A stretch of 64,000 nt of DNA from DATAUD01 sp036268455 (lineage in GTDB: Bacteria; Verrucomicrobiota; Verrucomicrobiia; Limisphaerales; Palsa-1400): contig DATAUD010000094.1 in assembly GCA_036268455.1 (NCBI GenBank), positions 62,001 through 126,000 of the forward strand. Reading direction: 5' to 3'. The notes under the pieces were generated by a model. That model saw only the letters and a list, made by a program, of their open reading frames with translations. It did not search any database and was not told the DNA's origin. This document shows positions 32,110 through 41,226 of this stretch, in pieces; within the stretch, counting starts at the first letter, position 1, and each line of letters opens with the position of its first letter. The translations under genes and the position numbers were made by a program.

Positions 32110-32844
32110 TTACACGCCCTTCTGGTCCGGCGGCCAGATGAATTTGTGCATTTGCAGTTGAAAGCGCACGGGGAGGGCGTCGGCGATGATCTGCTCCACC
32201 AATTGCTGCCGCGTGATCGGAACCTGGCCTTCGGGAACAGCCTTGAGCGATTTGTCCCGCTGATGCGAGAGCAGGGGAGACACCCAGGAGAAAAGGATTG
32301 GACAGGTGTCCGCCAGTTTGCGATCCAGAACGGTTTCCTTCGCCCATTCATAGTCTTGACGAGTTCCGATGACGCATTTGACTTCGTCCGTGTTCCTGAG
32401 CAACGGGAGATTTTCCAATCGGTTTCGGGCGGATTCGCCACTGCTGGGGCATTTTAAATCCATGATGCGATGCACTCGCTGATCGACCGAGCCAATATCG
32501 AGAGCGCCGCTGGTTTCGAGCAGAACGGTGAAACCGGCGTCGCAAAGCGACTTCATCAGCGGGATGGAATTTTTTTGCAACAGGGGTTCGCCGCCGGTCA
32601 GTTCAACCAGAGGCAGGCGCGTGAGGCCGCGATGATTTGTGAATGGCCTGGCCAATTCTTCGACTCGCGAGAGGATTTCGGGCAGCGGTGTTTTGCGTCC
32701 TTCCGTGAAAGCGTAGGCAGTGTCGCAATAGGAACAGCGAAGATTGCAGGCGGTCAGGCGGATGAACACGCAGGGCAAACCGGCCCAGGTGCTCTCGCCT
32801 TGCACGCTCAAGTAAATCTCGTTGATGACCAAACTATCCGACAT
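32110..32844 (-). CDS. queE: 7-carboxy-7-deazaguanine synthase QueE
   Basis: A 244-residue radical SAM enzyme that makes 7-carboxy-7-deazaguanine in the queuosine/7-deazaguanine pathway. 'INEIYLSVQGESTWAGLPCVFIRL' is the QueE N-terminus and carries substrate contacts. The cluster motif is 'CNLRCSYCDT' (CxxxCxxC). 'VELTGGEPLLQ' and 'LLETSG' follow. C-terminal 'RFQLQMHKFIWP' is the usual ending. No queC, queD or queF lies in the window. ATG 32844 is the first codon before the conserved start. Confidence 0.95.
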   Translation of the reverse strand: MSDSLVINEIYLSVQGESTWAGLPCVFIRLTACNLRCSYCDTAYAFTEGRKTPLPEILSRVEELARPFTNHRGLTRLPLVELTGGEPLLQKNSIPLMKSLCDAGFTVLLETSGALDIGSVDQRVHRIMDLKCPSSGESARNRLENLPLLRNTDEVKCVIGTRQDYEWAKETVLDRKLADTCPILFSWVSPLLSHQRDKSLKAVPEGQVPITRQQLVEQIIADALPVRFQLQMHKFIWPPDQKGV

Positions 32845-32900
32845 GGTGATAATTTACGATTTACGATTGGCCATTTACGAGTCACAAATAGAGGCATCGA

Positions 32901-33644
32901 ATGAAAGCAAACCAGTTATTTGGGCATACCCGCGATGTGGTCAAGGGCCGTTATGCGCTGCGGACGCCGTCGGGATTCGTCGCCAGTTGCCTGCCGGGAT
33001 GGCGAAACAGCGTGGTGATCGCGCAAATTTCGCCCGGGATGGGTGCGCGCTTTTGCCAGTTCCAGGTTGATTTGCAAGCGAACGGAGAAGGGCGTGGAAA
33101 TTCCGGCGAGAACGAATGGATGGTTTATTTGATTAAAGGAAGATGCGCGGCAAATCTCGGCGGAGCGAAACATAAGCTTGCCGGCGGCGGGTTTGCGTAT
33201 GTTCCGGCGCAGACGGATTTTCATTTTTACCAATCGAGTGGCGCGCAATTGCTCATTTTCCAGAAGAAGTTTGAGCCGCTGGCGGGGTGGGAAAGGCCGG
33301 GAGTCATTGTGGGCGACGCGGCGGATGTTGCGGGCCAGCCGTTTCTTGGGAATAAGGACGCGCGTTTGCAAGTGCTGTTGCCGGACGATCCGAGCTTCGA
33401 CATGGCGGTGAACATTTTCACCTACCAACCGGGCGCGACGCTGCCATTTGTGGAATCTCATGTGATGGAGCATGGATTGTTGATGCTGGCGGGGCAGGGG
33501 ATATATCGTCTTGACGCGGACTGGCACCCAGTCCAAAGCGGGGATGTGATCTGGATGGCGCCGTATTGCCCGCAATGGTTCGTGGCGATGGGGGACGCTC
33601 CGGCCAGTTATATTTATTACAAGGATGTCAATCGCGCCTTGTGA
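32901..33644 (+). CDS. allE: (S)-ureidoglycine aminohydrolase
   Basis: A 247-residue bicupin enzyme that releases ammonia from (S)-ureidoglycine to give (S)-ureidoglycolate, a step of allantoin breakdown. The diagnostic C-terminal cupin reads 'PFVESHVMEHGLLMLAGQG' (metal-binding Glu/His set), followed by 'HPVQSGDVIWMAPYCPQWFVAMG' (Gln ligand). The end is 'YIYYKDVNR', a near-invariant signature of the family. The N-terminal cupin starts 'SFGHTR'-like, here 'LFGHTRDVVKGRYAL'. Its TGA overlaps the GTG of the allantoate amidohydrolase, so the two consecutive pathway enzymes are coupled. Confidence 0.93.
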   Translation: MKANQLFGHTRDVVKGRYALRTPSGFVASCLPGWRNSVVIAQISPGMGARFCQFQVDLQANGEGRGNSGENEWMVYLIKGRCAANLGGAKHKLAGGGFAYVPAQTDFHFYQSSGAQLLIFQKKFEPLAGWERPGVIVGDAADVAGQPFLGNKDARLQVLLPDDPSFDMAVNIFTYQPGATLPFVESHVMEHGLLMLAGQGIYRLDADWHPVQSGDVIWMAPYCPQWFVAMGDAPASYIYYKDVNRAL

Positions 33645-34885
33645 AAGCTTCGCTGGAAATTGACATTGGCAGGCTGGTGCGGGAAATCGAGGAACTGGCG
33701 CTCATTTCGGAGAATCAGCCGCCGGTGGTCACGCGGGTGTTGTTTTCGGATGCGGATATTAAAGGGCGCGCTTACGTTCAAAAACTTTGCCGCGAGGCGG
33801 GGTTAAAGGTGCGGCAGGACGCCGTCGGGAACATGTTTGCGCGGTGGGAGGGACGCGATGCGGGCGCGCCCGCGATTGCCACAGGCTCGCACATCGACGC
33901 GATTCCGAACGCCGGGAAATATGACGGCGTGGTGGGAGTGCTCGGGGGGCTTGAAGCGATTCGCTCGCTGCAACGAAGCGGATACCAGCCGGGCCGCGCG
34001 ATTGAATTGATCATTTTTACGGCGGAGGAACCGACGCGGTTTGGCATCGGTTGTTTGGGAAGCCGGATGATGGCTGGGACGCTGACGGCCGAAAGGATTG
34101 CGTCTCTTCGTTCTTCCGATGGGCACGGCCTTGATTTTTGGCGGCAGCGGGCGGCCGTTGAAGGATCGCTTGATTCCGTCCGGCTTGGCGCTGACGCCCT
34201 GGCGGGTTTTGTCGAACTGCACATCGAACAAGGGCCGGTTCTGGAACGGCAAAAGGTTGATATTGGAATTGTCGAAAAAATCGCGGCGCCGTCTTCGCTG
34301 CGTTTGCGCCTTACGGGCGTGGGTGGCCACGCGGGCGCGGTTTTGATGCCGGGACGGCGCGATGCGCTGGTTGCCGGAGCGGAAATCGCGCTGGCGGTGG
34401 AACAGGCGGCGCTTAACAGCGGCAGCCCGGATACAGTCGCGACAACCGGGGTTTTTCGGATTGAGCCTGGGGCGATTAACAGCGTTCCGTGCGCGGCGCA
34501 TCTGGAGATTGATTTGCGCGATACCGATGTGGCGTGTCGCGATATTGCGTTGGCGAAGATCGAAGCCGCGGCGAGCGAAATTTGCCGCCGCCGTGGAATC
34601 GAAATTCAATTGGAGCGGCTTAATGCGGATGCGCCGGCCATTTGTGATACGAGGCTGGTGGAGAAGGTTGTGCGAATTTGCCACGATCTGAAATTCTCCA
34701 GCCTGAAGCTGATCAGCCGCGCGTATCACGACACTTTGTTCATGGCGCGGATTTGCCCCAGCGCCATGATTTTCATTCCGTGCCGCGGGGGCGTGAGCCA
34801 TCGGCCTGATGAATATTCCTCGCCGGAACAAATTGAGCGCGGCGCGCGGGCATTGGGCGAAATGTTGCGCGAGATGGCCGGTTAA
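33641..34885 (+). CDS. allC: allantoate amidohydrolase (M20/UAH family)
   Basis: A 414-residue metal-dependent amidohydrolase. Metal and substrate motifs: 'IATGSHIDAIPNAGKYDGVVGVLGGLEAI', 'FTAEEPTRFGIGCLGSR', 'FVELHIEQGPVLER' and 'SRAYHDTLFMARICPSAMIFIPCRGGVSH'. These place it with allantoate amidohydrolases, ureidoglycolate amidohydrolases and N-carbamoyl-amino acid hydrolases. Allantoate is favoured because the product ureidoglycine is the substrate of the enzyme encoded directly upstream. The start is GTG 33641 in a GTGA overlap. A strong terminator follows. Confidence 0.88.
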   Translation: MKASLEIDIGRLVREIEELALISENQPPVVTRVLFSDADIKGRAYVQKLCREAGLKVRQDAVGNMFARWEGRDAGAPAIATGSHIDAIPNAGKYDGVVGVLGGLEAIRSLQRSGYQPGRAIELIIFTAEEPTRFGIGCLGSRMMAGTLTAERIASLRSSDGHGLDFWRQRAAVEGSLDSVRLGADALAGFVELHIEQGPVLERQKVDIGIVEKIAAPSSLRLRLTGVGGHAGAVLMPGRRDALVAGAEIALAVEQAALNSGSPDTVATTGVFRIEPGAINSVPCAAHLEIDLRDTDVACRDIALAKIEAAASEICRRRGIEIQLERLNADAPAICDTRLVEKVVRICHDLKFSSLKLISRAYHDTLFMARICPSAMIFIPCRGGVSHRPDEYSSPEQIERGARALGEMLREMAG

Positions 34886-34891
34886 AACAAA

Positions 34892-34923
34892 GAGGGCCGG
34901 ACTTTCGTCCGGCCCCTCGTTTA
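34892..34923 (+). terminator. intrinsic terminator after the allantoate operon
   Basis: GAGGGCCGGAC (34892-34902) pairs with GTCCGGCCCCTC (34907-34918), 11 bp with a single bulged C, loop TTTC. The sequence after the stem is GTTTATG. It begins six bases behind the stop codon. Confidence 0.8.
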
Positions 34924-35053
34924 TGAGAACAAACGAGTGAAATCGTTGTATTGACTTTCGCCGCGTGGCAGACATCACGCATTTGAACACACGGAACCTG
35001 CGTTTTGGCACCGTCAACGCAGAAACAATAGCCTTGGCCCGGTTTTTCACCAA

Positions 35054-35071
35054 GTCACCAATACTGGTGAC
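35054..35071. promoter_or_regulatory. operator-like dyad GTCACCA-ATAC-TGGTGAC
   Basis: A perfect 7-bp inverted repeat with a 4-bp spacer lies 64 bp upstream of the acetate kinase start. It is the only strong symmetry in the 250-bp gap (34886-35135) besides the terminator. A repressor or AraC-independent operator for the ackA-xfp operon is inferred. Confidence 0.4.
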
Positions 35072-35135
35072 AGAAATTGACGGCGGGTGAAATTGGGTTT
35101 ACCAGTCAAAGGTCGGTGAAACGGCGGGATGGGAC

Positions 35136-36326
35136 ATGAGCGCGAGCGAAACAATTCTGGTGATTAACGGCGGGTCTTCGAGCATCAAGTTTTCCGTTTA
35201 TTCCAAGGACGATCCGGCGTCGCCGATTCTGTCGGGAAAATTGGAACGCATCGGGAGCGGACCGGCCGGATTTCAATGGCGGAGTCCTCGTTCCCCGAAG
35301 CCGACAAACGAAAATGTCGATGCGCCGGACCATAAGGCGGGGGCGCGATTTTTGATCGATTGGATAGAGCGGCGGCCGGAAGCGGTGAAGATCGCGGCGG
35401 TGGGACATCGTGTTGTGCACGGCGGGCCGAAGTATAGTATGCCGCAACGGGTCACGCCTGACTTGATTGCGGAGTTGGAACGGATTGGAAGGTTTGACCC
35501 GGAACATTCGCCGGGACAGCTTCAGTTGATTTCTATTTTCCAGGAGCGGCTGCCGGGGATTCCGCAAATCACCTGTTTTGACACTGCCTTTCATCAGACG
35601 ATGCCGCGCGTCGCCAAGATTTTGCCGCTGCCGCGGAAATACGACGCCAAGGGCGTGCGGCGTTATGGGTTTCACGGGTTGTCGTTTACTTTTTTGGTGG
35701 AGGAATTGGAGCGTCTGGCGGGACCGGCGCCGGCGCGGGGACGCGTCATCCTGGCGCATCTCGGCAACGGGGCGAGCCTCGCGGCGGTGCGGGATGGAAA
35801 GAGCGTCGATACCAGCATGGGCTTTACGCCGACGGCGGGGATACCGATGAGTTCGCGGACGGGCGACATGGACCCCGGCGTCTTTTCTTATTTGTGCATG
35901 AGCGAAGGAGTGACGCCGGAGAAATTCGGACACATCGTCAATGCGGAATCGGGATTGCTCGGCATCTCGGAAACCAGTTCGGACATGCGGGACCTGCTGG
36001 CGCGCGAAGCGGAGGACGTGCGCGCGGCGGAGGCGATCGACGTTTTTTGTTATCAAACGCGCAAGTGGATCGGGGCGTTTGCGGCGGTGCTTGGCGGAGT
36101 TGAAACGCTGGTTTTCGCCGGAGGGATCGGCGAAAATGTTCCGGTGGTGCGGGAACGCATTTGCGCGGGGCTTGAATTTTTGGGCATTACGGTGGACCCT
36201 CGCGAGAACGCCGCCAATGCGGCGGTCATTTCGCCGAAAGCCGACGGAGGCGCGACGGTGCGCGTCATTCCCACGAACGAGGAACTCGTGATCGCGAAAG
36301 CGGTCTGGCGGCTTTTGAGTCAATAA
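35136..36326 (+). CDS. ackA: acetate kinase
   Basis: A 396-residue kinase converting acetyl phosphate + ADP to acetate + ATP. The N-terminal 'ILVINGGSSSIKFSVY' contains the phosphate-binding Asn. 'VGHRVVHGG' holds the active-site Arg; 'CFDTAFHQTMP', 'RYGFHGLSF' and 'ILAHLGNGASLAAVRDGKSVDTSMGFTPTAGIPMSSRTGDMDP' complete the site. The second His of the usual 'HGTSH' is Phe here, but the catalytic His of GFHG is kept. The gene is 21 bp upstream of phosphoketolase, giving a two-enzyme shunt from sugar phosphates to acetate and ATP. Confidence 0.95.
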   Translation: MSASETILVINGGSSSIKFSVYSKDDPASPILSGKLERIGSGPAGFQWRSPRSPKPTNENVDAPDHKAGARFLIDWIERRPEAVKIAAVGHRVVHGGPKYSMPQRVTPDLIAELERIGRFDPEHSPGQLQLISIFQERLPGIPQITCFDTAFHQTMPRVAKILPLPRKYDAKGVRRYGFHGLSFTFLVEELERLAGPAPARGRVILAHLGNGASLAAVRDGKSVDTSMGFTPTAGIPMSSRTGDMDPGVFSYLCMSEGVTPEKFGHIVNAESGLLGISETSSDMRDLLAREAEDVRAAEAIDVFCYQTRKWIGAFAAVLGGVETLVFAGGIGENVPVVRERICAGLEFLGITVDPRENAANAAVISPKADGGATVRVIPTNEELVIAKAVWRLLSQ

Positions 36327-36347
36327 CATTCAACCGAGAATACGCAC

Positions 36348-38723
36348 ATGAAGAAACCATTAGCGGAACCTTTGCTGCGCAAAATGGACGCCTATTGGCG
36401 GGCGTCGAACTACCTTGCGGTGGGCCAGATTTACCTGTTGGACAATCCTCTTTTGAAAAAGCCTTTGCGGCTGGAGCACGTGAAGCCGCGACTGCTCGGG
36501 CATTGGGGAACGACGCCGGGGTTGAATTTCCTTTACGTTCATCTCAACCGCATTATCCAGCAATACGACCTGAACATGCTTTTCATCGCGGGGCCTGGGC
36601 ATGGCGGGCCGGCGGTGGTGGCGCAAACTTACCTCGAAGGAACCTATTCGGAGCTTTACCCAAACATTGCGCCGGATGAAGAGGGGATGAAGAAGCTCTT
36701 CAAACAGTTTTCGTTTCCCGGCGGAATTCCAAGTCACGCCGCGCCGGAAACGCCCGGCTCGATTCACGAAGGTGGCGAGCTTGGTTATTCGCTGACTCAC
36801 GCGGCGGGCGCTGTGTTTGATAATCCGGACTTGATCGCCGCGTGCGTGGTGGGCGACGGGGAAGCGGAGACAGGCGCGCTGGCGGCAAGCTGGCACTTCA
36901 ATAAATTTTTAAACCCGGAGACGGATGGCGCCATTCTGCCCATATTGCACCTCAACGGTTACAAAATCGCCAATCCGACCGTGCTGGCCCGCATCAGCCG
37001 GGAGGAATTGGAGCAATTATTTTCCGGCTACGGTTACCGTCCCTATTTTGTCGGAGGCGACGAGCCGGACGAAGTCCACCAGGCCCTGGCGGCGACGCTG
37101 GATGAAATCGTCGAAGATATCCGGCGGATACAATCGGACGCGCGCCAAAACGGTTTTCGCAAACGGCCGATGTGGCCGATGATTGTGTTTCAAACGCCCA
37201 AGGGTTGGACGGGGCCGAAAGTGGTCGATGGCGTTCAGATTGAAGGGACGTGGCGGGCGCATCAAGTGCCGCTGGACGGGCTGGCCAAAAAGCCGAGTCA
37301 TCTTCGGCTGCTTGAGAAGTGGCTGAAAAGCTACAAGCCCGGCGAATTGTTTGACAAGCGCGGGGCGTTCAAGACGGAATTGGCGGCGCTGGCGCCCAAG
37401 GGCGAGAGACGCATGGGCGCGAATCCGCACACGAACGGCGGATTGCTTTTGCGCGATTTAAAAATGCCGGACTTTCGAGATTACGCGGTGAAAGTCCCGC
37501 GTCCGGGCGGTGTGATGGGCGAAGCGACGCGCGTGCTGGGAGGATTTCTGCGGGATGTCATGAAGCTTAACGATGATGCCAAAAACTTCCGGGTTTTTGG
37601 GCCGGACGAAACCAAGTCGAACCGGCTGGATGCCCTTTTTGAGGTGACCAATCGCGAATTCGCCGGGGAGATTTTAAAAACGGACGACCACATCAGTCCG
37701 AGCGGCCGGGTGATGGAGGTGTTGAGCGAGCATTTGTGTGAGGGATGGCTGGAAGGGTATTTGCTGACGGGGCGGCACGGTTTCTTTTCCTGCTACGAGG
37801 GTTTCATCCATATCATTGACTCGATGTTCAACCAGCACGCCAAATGGTTGAAGGTCACGCGGCACATTCCGTGGCGGCGTCCGATTGCCTCGCTGAACTA
37901 TCTGCTCAGTTCGCACGTCTGGCGGCAGGATCACAACGGGTTCAGCCACCAGGACCCGGGATTCATCGACCACGCGATGAACAAGAAGGCGGAGATCATC
38001 CGCGTCTATTTGCCGCCGGACGCGAATACGCTTCTCTCCGTTGCGGACCATTGCCTGCGCAGCCGCCATTACATCAATGTGATTGTCGCGGGCAAACAAC
38101 CGGCGCCGCAATGGCTGACGATGGATGAGGCTGTCAAACATTGCACGGCGGGCCTTGGCATTTGGGGGTGGGCGAGCAGCGACGCGGGCGCGGAACCGGA
38201 TGTGGTGATGGCGTGCGCGGGGGACGTGCCGACGCTGGAAACGCTGGCGGCGGTGGAATTGTTGCGCACGGAATTCCCGGAACTGAAAATCCGCGTGGTG
38301 AACGTTGTCGATCTGATGACACTGCAACCGAAATCCGAGCATCCGCACGGATTGAGCGACGCGGACTTCGACGCCATTTTCACGAAGGACAAGCCCGTCG
38401 TGTTCGCTTATCACGGTTATCCGTGGCTGATCCACCGGCTGACTTACCGCCGGACCAATCACCACAATTTGCACGTGCGCGGTTACAAGGAAGAGGGGAC
38501 GACGACGACGCCTTTTGACATGGTTGTGTTGAACGAACTGGACCGGTTTCACCTGGTGAAGGATGTCATTGATCGTGTTCCCATTCTCGGGCCCCGCGCG
38601 GCTTACCTCAGCCAGGCGATTCGGAACAAGTTGATCGACCACAAGAATTACATCCGGGAACGCGGGGAGGACATGCCGGAGATTCGCGACTGGAAATGGG
38701 GCGGCAAAATGAAGGCGCTTTAA
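36348..38723 (+). CDS. xfp: xylulose-5-phosphate/fructose-6-phosphate phosphoketolase
   Basis: A 791-residue thiamine diphosphate enzyme that splits xylulose 5-phosphate or fructose 6-phosphate with phosphate to acetyl phosphate. Its length is normal for the family. Signatures: 'LLGHWGTTPGLNFLYVHLNR', 'FIAGPGHGGPAVVAQTYLEG', 'EGGELGYSLTHAAGAVFDNPDL', 'CVVGDGEAETGALAASWH' and 'KPVVFAYHGYPWLIHRLTYRR'. Acetyl phosphate is then used by the acetate kinase encoded directly upstream. ATG 36348 is the first codon of the conserved 'EPLLRKMDAYWRASNYLAVGQIYL' start. Confidence 0.96.
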   Translation: MKKPLAEPLLRKMDAYWRASNYLAVGQIYLLDNPLLKKPLRLEHVKPRLLGHWGTTPGLNFLYVHLNRIIQQYDLNMLFIAGPGHGGPAVVAQTYLEGTYSELYPNIAPDEEGMKKLFKQFSFPGGIPSHAAPETPGSIHEGGELGYSLTHAAGAVFDNPDLIAACVVGDGEAETGALAASWHFNKFLNPETDGAILPILHLNGYKIANPTVLARISREELEQLFSGYGYRPYFVGGDEPDEVHQALAATLDEIVEDIRRIQSDARQNGFRKRPMWPMIVFQTPKGWTGPKVVDGVQIEGTWRAHQVPLDGLAKKPSHLRLLEKWLKSYKPGELFDKRGAFKTELAALAPKGERRMGANPHTNGGLLLRDLKMPDFRDYAVKVPRPGGVMGEATRVLGGFLRDVMKLNDDAKNFRVFGPDETKSNRLDALFEVTNREFAGEILKTDDHISPSGRVMEVLSEHLCEGWLEGYLLTGRHGFFSCYEGFIHIIDSMFNQHAKWLKVTRHIPWRRPIASLNYLLSSHVWRQDHNGFSHQDPGFIDHAMNKKAEIIRVYLPPDANTLLSVADHCLRSRHYINVIVAGKQPAPQWLTMDEAVKHCTAGLGIWGWASSDAGAEPDVVMACAGDVPTLETLAAVELLRTEFPELKIRVVNVVDLMTLQPKSEHPHGLSDADFDAIFTKDKPVVFAYHGYPWLIHRLTYRRTNHHNLHVRGYKEEGTTTTPFDMVVLNELDRFHLVKDVIDRVPILGPRAAYLSQAIRNKLIDHKNYIRERGEDMPEIRDWKWGGKMKAL

Positions 38724-38756
38724 CCGTGACGGTTTAAAATTTACCAAAGGGCCGTA

Positions 38757-39776
38757 TTGTGTCAGATTGTGAGCGTGGCTAAAACCGCCAGACGGGAAAT
38801 TGAGGAAAGCAACATAGTGGAACTCGGTGTCGTGCCGGCGTTCACGGAAATCCCGGCGTGGCGCGAAGTCGGCGAAGGGTGGCGCCATTTGCATGGCAGC
38901 GTGCTGGGCACCGGGGTTAGTTTCGAGTGGCACGATTTCGAGGCAGCGGCGGAATTTGATTGGGGCAAGAGCTTTCATCCCGGCAGTGTGGAAGTTTGCC
39001 TGAATCTTGAAGGGGAGGGCCGTGTCAGCTTCAACAAATCGCACGCGGAGTTTGCGCCGCTGACGGCGGGATTTTACAGGCGCGGCGAGCAGCCGTTGCG
39101 CGCGACTCGATCCGCGAACCAGCGGCACCAATTTCTTACCGTGGAAATGTCGTTTGATTTTGTCCGCCGGAATTTGGGTGAATCGGCCGCGTCGTTGCAC
39201 CCTTTGGTGCGGGATGTTGCCGCCGGCCGATCCGAGAAATCGAGTGTCGCGCCGACGTTCCGGCTTACGAGCCGTCAACAACAATTGCTTGCGACTTTGA
39301 GGCAGGCGCCGGTGCTCTTGCTGGCGCAACCGCTCTGGTATCAGGCCAAGGCGCTCGAGGTGGCGGCGGAGTTTTTCTTCGTGACGCCGTCCGAGGAGGA
39401 ATTGTTTTGCGAGCGGCAGCACAGGCTGGCCGCCGAGCGCGTCGAGAAGGTCATCGCCGTCCTGCGCCAAAAACTGGCCGAACCGCCAGCGCTGGAAGAA
39501 CTCGGGCGCGCGGTGGGTTGCAGTCCATTTCATTTGAGCCGGACGTTTTCGACGGCGACGGGGATGACGATCCCCCAATACATTCGGCAATTGCGAATGG
39601 AGCGCGCGGCGGAATTGCTGCGGTCGGGAAAATTCAATGTCACCGAGGCGGCGCTGGAAGTGGGCTATTCAAGTTTCGGCCATTTCAGCCAGGTGTTCCA
39701 CGAAACATTCGGGTGCTGCCCGGGACTCTACCCCTTGCGCACGCCGGCCCAGAAGGTTTCGCCCAAGAAGGATTAG
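38757..39776 (+). CDS. AraC family transcriptional regulator
   Basis: About 339 residues. The last ~100 residues are two helix-turn-helix motifs of the AraC/XylS type ('LEELGRAVGCSPFHLSRTFSTATGMTIPQYIRQLRMERAAELL' and 'TEAALEVGYSSFGHFSQVFHETFGCCPG'). The N-terminal part ('SFHPGSVEVCLNLEGEGRVSFNKSHAEFAP') is cupin-like, and resembles regulators of the PchR type. There is no ATG; the start is TTG 38757, or GTG 38769 or 38775. It follows xfp by 33 bp and may control the ackA-xfp operon (inference). Its 3' end overlaps the convergent RNB gene by four bases. Confidence 0.88.
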   Translation: MCQIVSVAKTARREIEESNIVELGVVPAFTEIPAWREVGEGWRHLHGSVLGTGVSFEWHDFEAAAEFDWGKSFHPGSVEVCLNLEGEGRVSFNKSHAEFAPLTAGFYRRGEQPLRATRSANQRHQFLTVEMSFDFVRRNLGESAASLHPLVRDVAAGRSEKSSVAPTFRLTSRQQQLLATLRQAPVLLLAQPLWYQAKALEVAAEFFFVTPSEEELFCERQHRLAAERVEKVIAVLRQKLAEPPALEELGRAVGCSPFHLSRTFSTATGMTIPQYIRQLRMERAAELLRSGKFNVTEAALEVGYSSFGHFSQVFHETFGCCPGLYPLRTPAQKVSPKKD

Positions 39777-41218
39777 CGCGCCGCGTCGAAATCGACAAAG
39801 CCCTTTTGTGGGTCAACACTAATTAGTTTGACACGGGTTTTGTCGCCGACGTCCAATCCCTTTTCGCCGTGAAGAATTCGGCCCTCCGCGGGGACGGCCA
39901 GAAGCCGCGCAAATGTTCCCTTGTTGGAAGCGCCGGTGACGATGGCGTCGAAGGTTTTGCCCACCTGCGGGGCAAGCAGAATTGCGGCGGCGACTTTTTT
40001 CATAAACCGCTCGACGTGGCGGGCGGCGGTTTCCCGCTCAGTGCAATGGGCGGCGAGGTCCGACAACTGGGCTTCAGAAAGCGGGCGGGGTTGTTTTTGG
40101 ATGGCGGCCTTCAACAGGCGTTGCATGATCAAGTCGGCGTAACGGCGGTTCGGCGCGGTCGAATGCGTGTAATCGTCCACCGCCAATCCGAAATGGCCTT
40201 CGTGCTCGCTGCCGGGATGCTCGACGACGTACTCGCCCGGGCCGAGAGCCTTGAGCACGGCAAGCGATAATTCTGGAAAAGTGTCCGGGTGGCTCTGCTT
40301 TTGCGCGGCGAGAAAATCGCCTAACGCCTTGGAGTCGGGCGCGTCCGGCAATTTTGTTCCCGCTTCGGCGGAGATCGCCTGGATGCGGTCCCAGCGTTTG
40401 GGCGTCCGGACGATGCGGCGCAGGCAGAGGAAATTTTGCCTGCGCAAAAATTGGGCCATCGACACGTTTGCGGCGATCATGAAACTTTCGATGATATCGC
40501 GGGAGGCGGATTGCCCGATCTGGTCGAAGCCATGCACGGAATTATTGACAATGAGCGGGATGCTTTCCACGCCTCCGAACGTCAGCGCGCCGCGCTCAAT
40601 GCGAAATTTTTTGAGGCGCTGGCTGGCTTCCTGTTGGAGGAATAATTGCTCGCGCAAATCCGAAGGGAGGCTGGGCGCGGTCGCACCGCCCAACCACGCG
40701 GCAACCTGATTGTAATTCAATTTGGCTTTGTTGCGAAGCACGGCGGCGCAAACTTCGGCGCATACAACGTCGCCGCCGGGGCTGACAACAAATTCCATGA
40801 TGATGGCGCGGCGGTCGGCATCCTGGGACAATGATGTCAGATCGGTTGACAGCCGCTCGGGCAACATTGGAAAAACGGGGCCGCCGGTATAGACGGAAGT
40901 GGCGTTGGCGCGGGCGCGCGCGTCCGTCGCGGAGTTGCTGGTGACAACGGAATCGACATCGGCGATGCCGACCAGCACGCGGATGTTTCCGTTCGACAAT
41001 CGCTCGACCCATTCGACCTGATCGAGGTCGCGCGACTGAGTGTTGTCGATCGACGACCAGAGGAGTCCGCGCATATCGCGGTGGACGGCGTTTTGGACCG
41101 GAGCAGCCTGGGCGTAGGCGACTTCCTTGACGACCTGCGGGGGAAAATCGGGCTGGAAGCCCTCGTGGATCATTTCTTCCCGGGCCTTGCGGTTGAAATC
41201 GAAACTGGGGGAATTCAC
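39773..41218 (-). CDS. RNase II/R family (RNB-domain) ribonuclease, short form
   Basis: A 481-residue exoribonuclease-like protein. The RNB domain is clear: 'LLWSSIDNTQSRDLDQVEWVERL' and 'RVLVGIADVDSVV' carry the magnesium-binding Asp cluster, with 'MLPERLSTDLTSLSQDADRRAIIMEFVVSPGGDV', 'ESFMIAANVSMAQFL' and 'YTHSTAPNRRYADLIMQRLL' following. A degenerate S1-like stretch closes the protein. It lacks the N-terminal cold-shock domains of full RNase R (~800 residues). It resembles the short RNB proteins of Deinococcus and cyanobacteria. It probably trims structured or stable RNA 3' to 5'. Confidence 0.88.
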   Translation of the reverse strand: MNSPSFDFNRKAREEMIHEGFQPDFPPQVVKEVAYAQAAPVQNAVHRDMRGLLWSSIDNTQSRDLDQVEWVERLSNGNIRVLVGIADVDSVVTSNSATDARARANATSVYTGGPVFPMLPERLSTDLTSLSQDADRRAIIMEFVVSPGGDVVCAEVCAAVLRNKAKLNYNQVAAWLGGATAPSLPSDLREQLFLQQEASQRLKKFRIERGALTFGGVESIPLIVNNSVHGFDQIGQSASRDIIESFMIAANVSMAQFLRRQNFLCLRRIVRTPKRWDRIQAISAEAGTKLPDAPDSKALGDFLAAQKQSHPDTFPELSLAVLKALGPGEYVVEHPGSEHEGHFGLAVDDYTHSTAPNRRYADLIMQRLLKAAIQKQPRPLSEAQLSDLAAHCTERETAARHVERFMKKVAAAILLAPQVGKTFDAIVTGASNKGTFARLLAVPAEGRILHGEKGLDVGDKTRVKLISVDPQKGFVDFDAAR

Positions 41219-41226
41219 AAACTGGA

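Noticed and set aside
35106..36329. 407-codon minus-strand frame opposite acetate kinase
   Set aside because: Antisense shadow; no conserved motifs and full coverage by ackA.
37674..39590. 638-codon open frame on the minus strand opposite phosphoketolase and the AraC gene
   Set aside because: It is Arg/His/Pro-rich and has no protein motifs; it is the antisense shadow of two well-identified genes in G+C-rich DNA.
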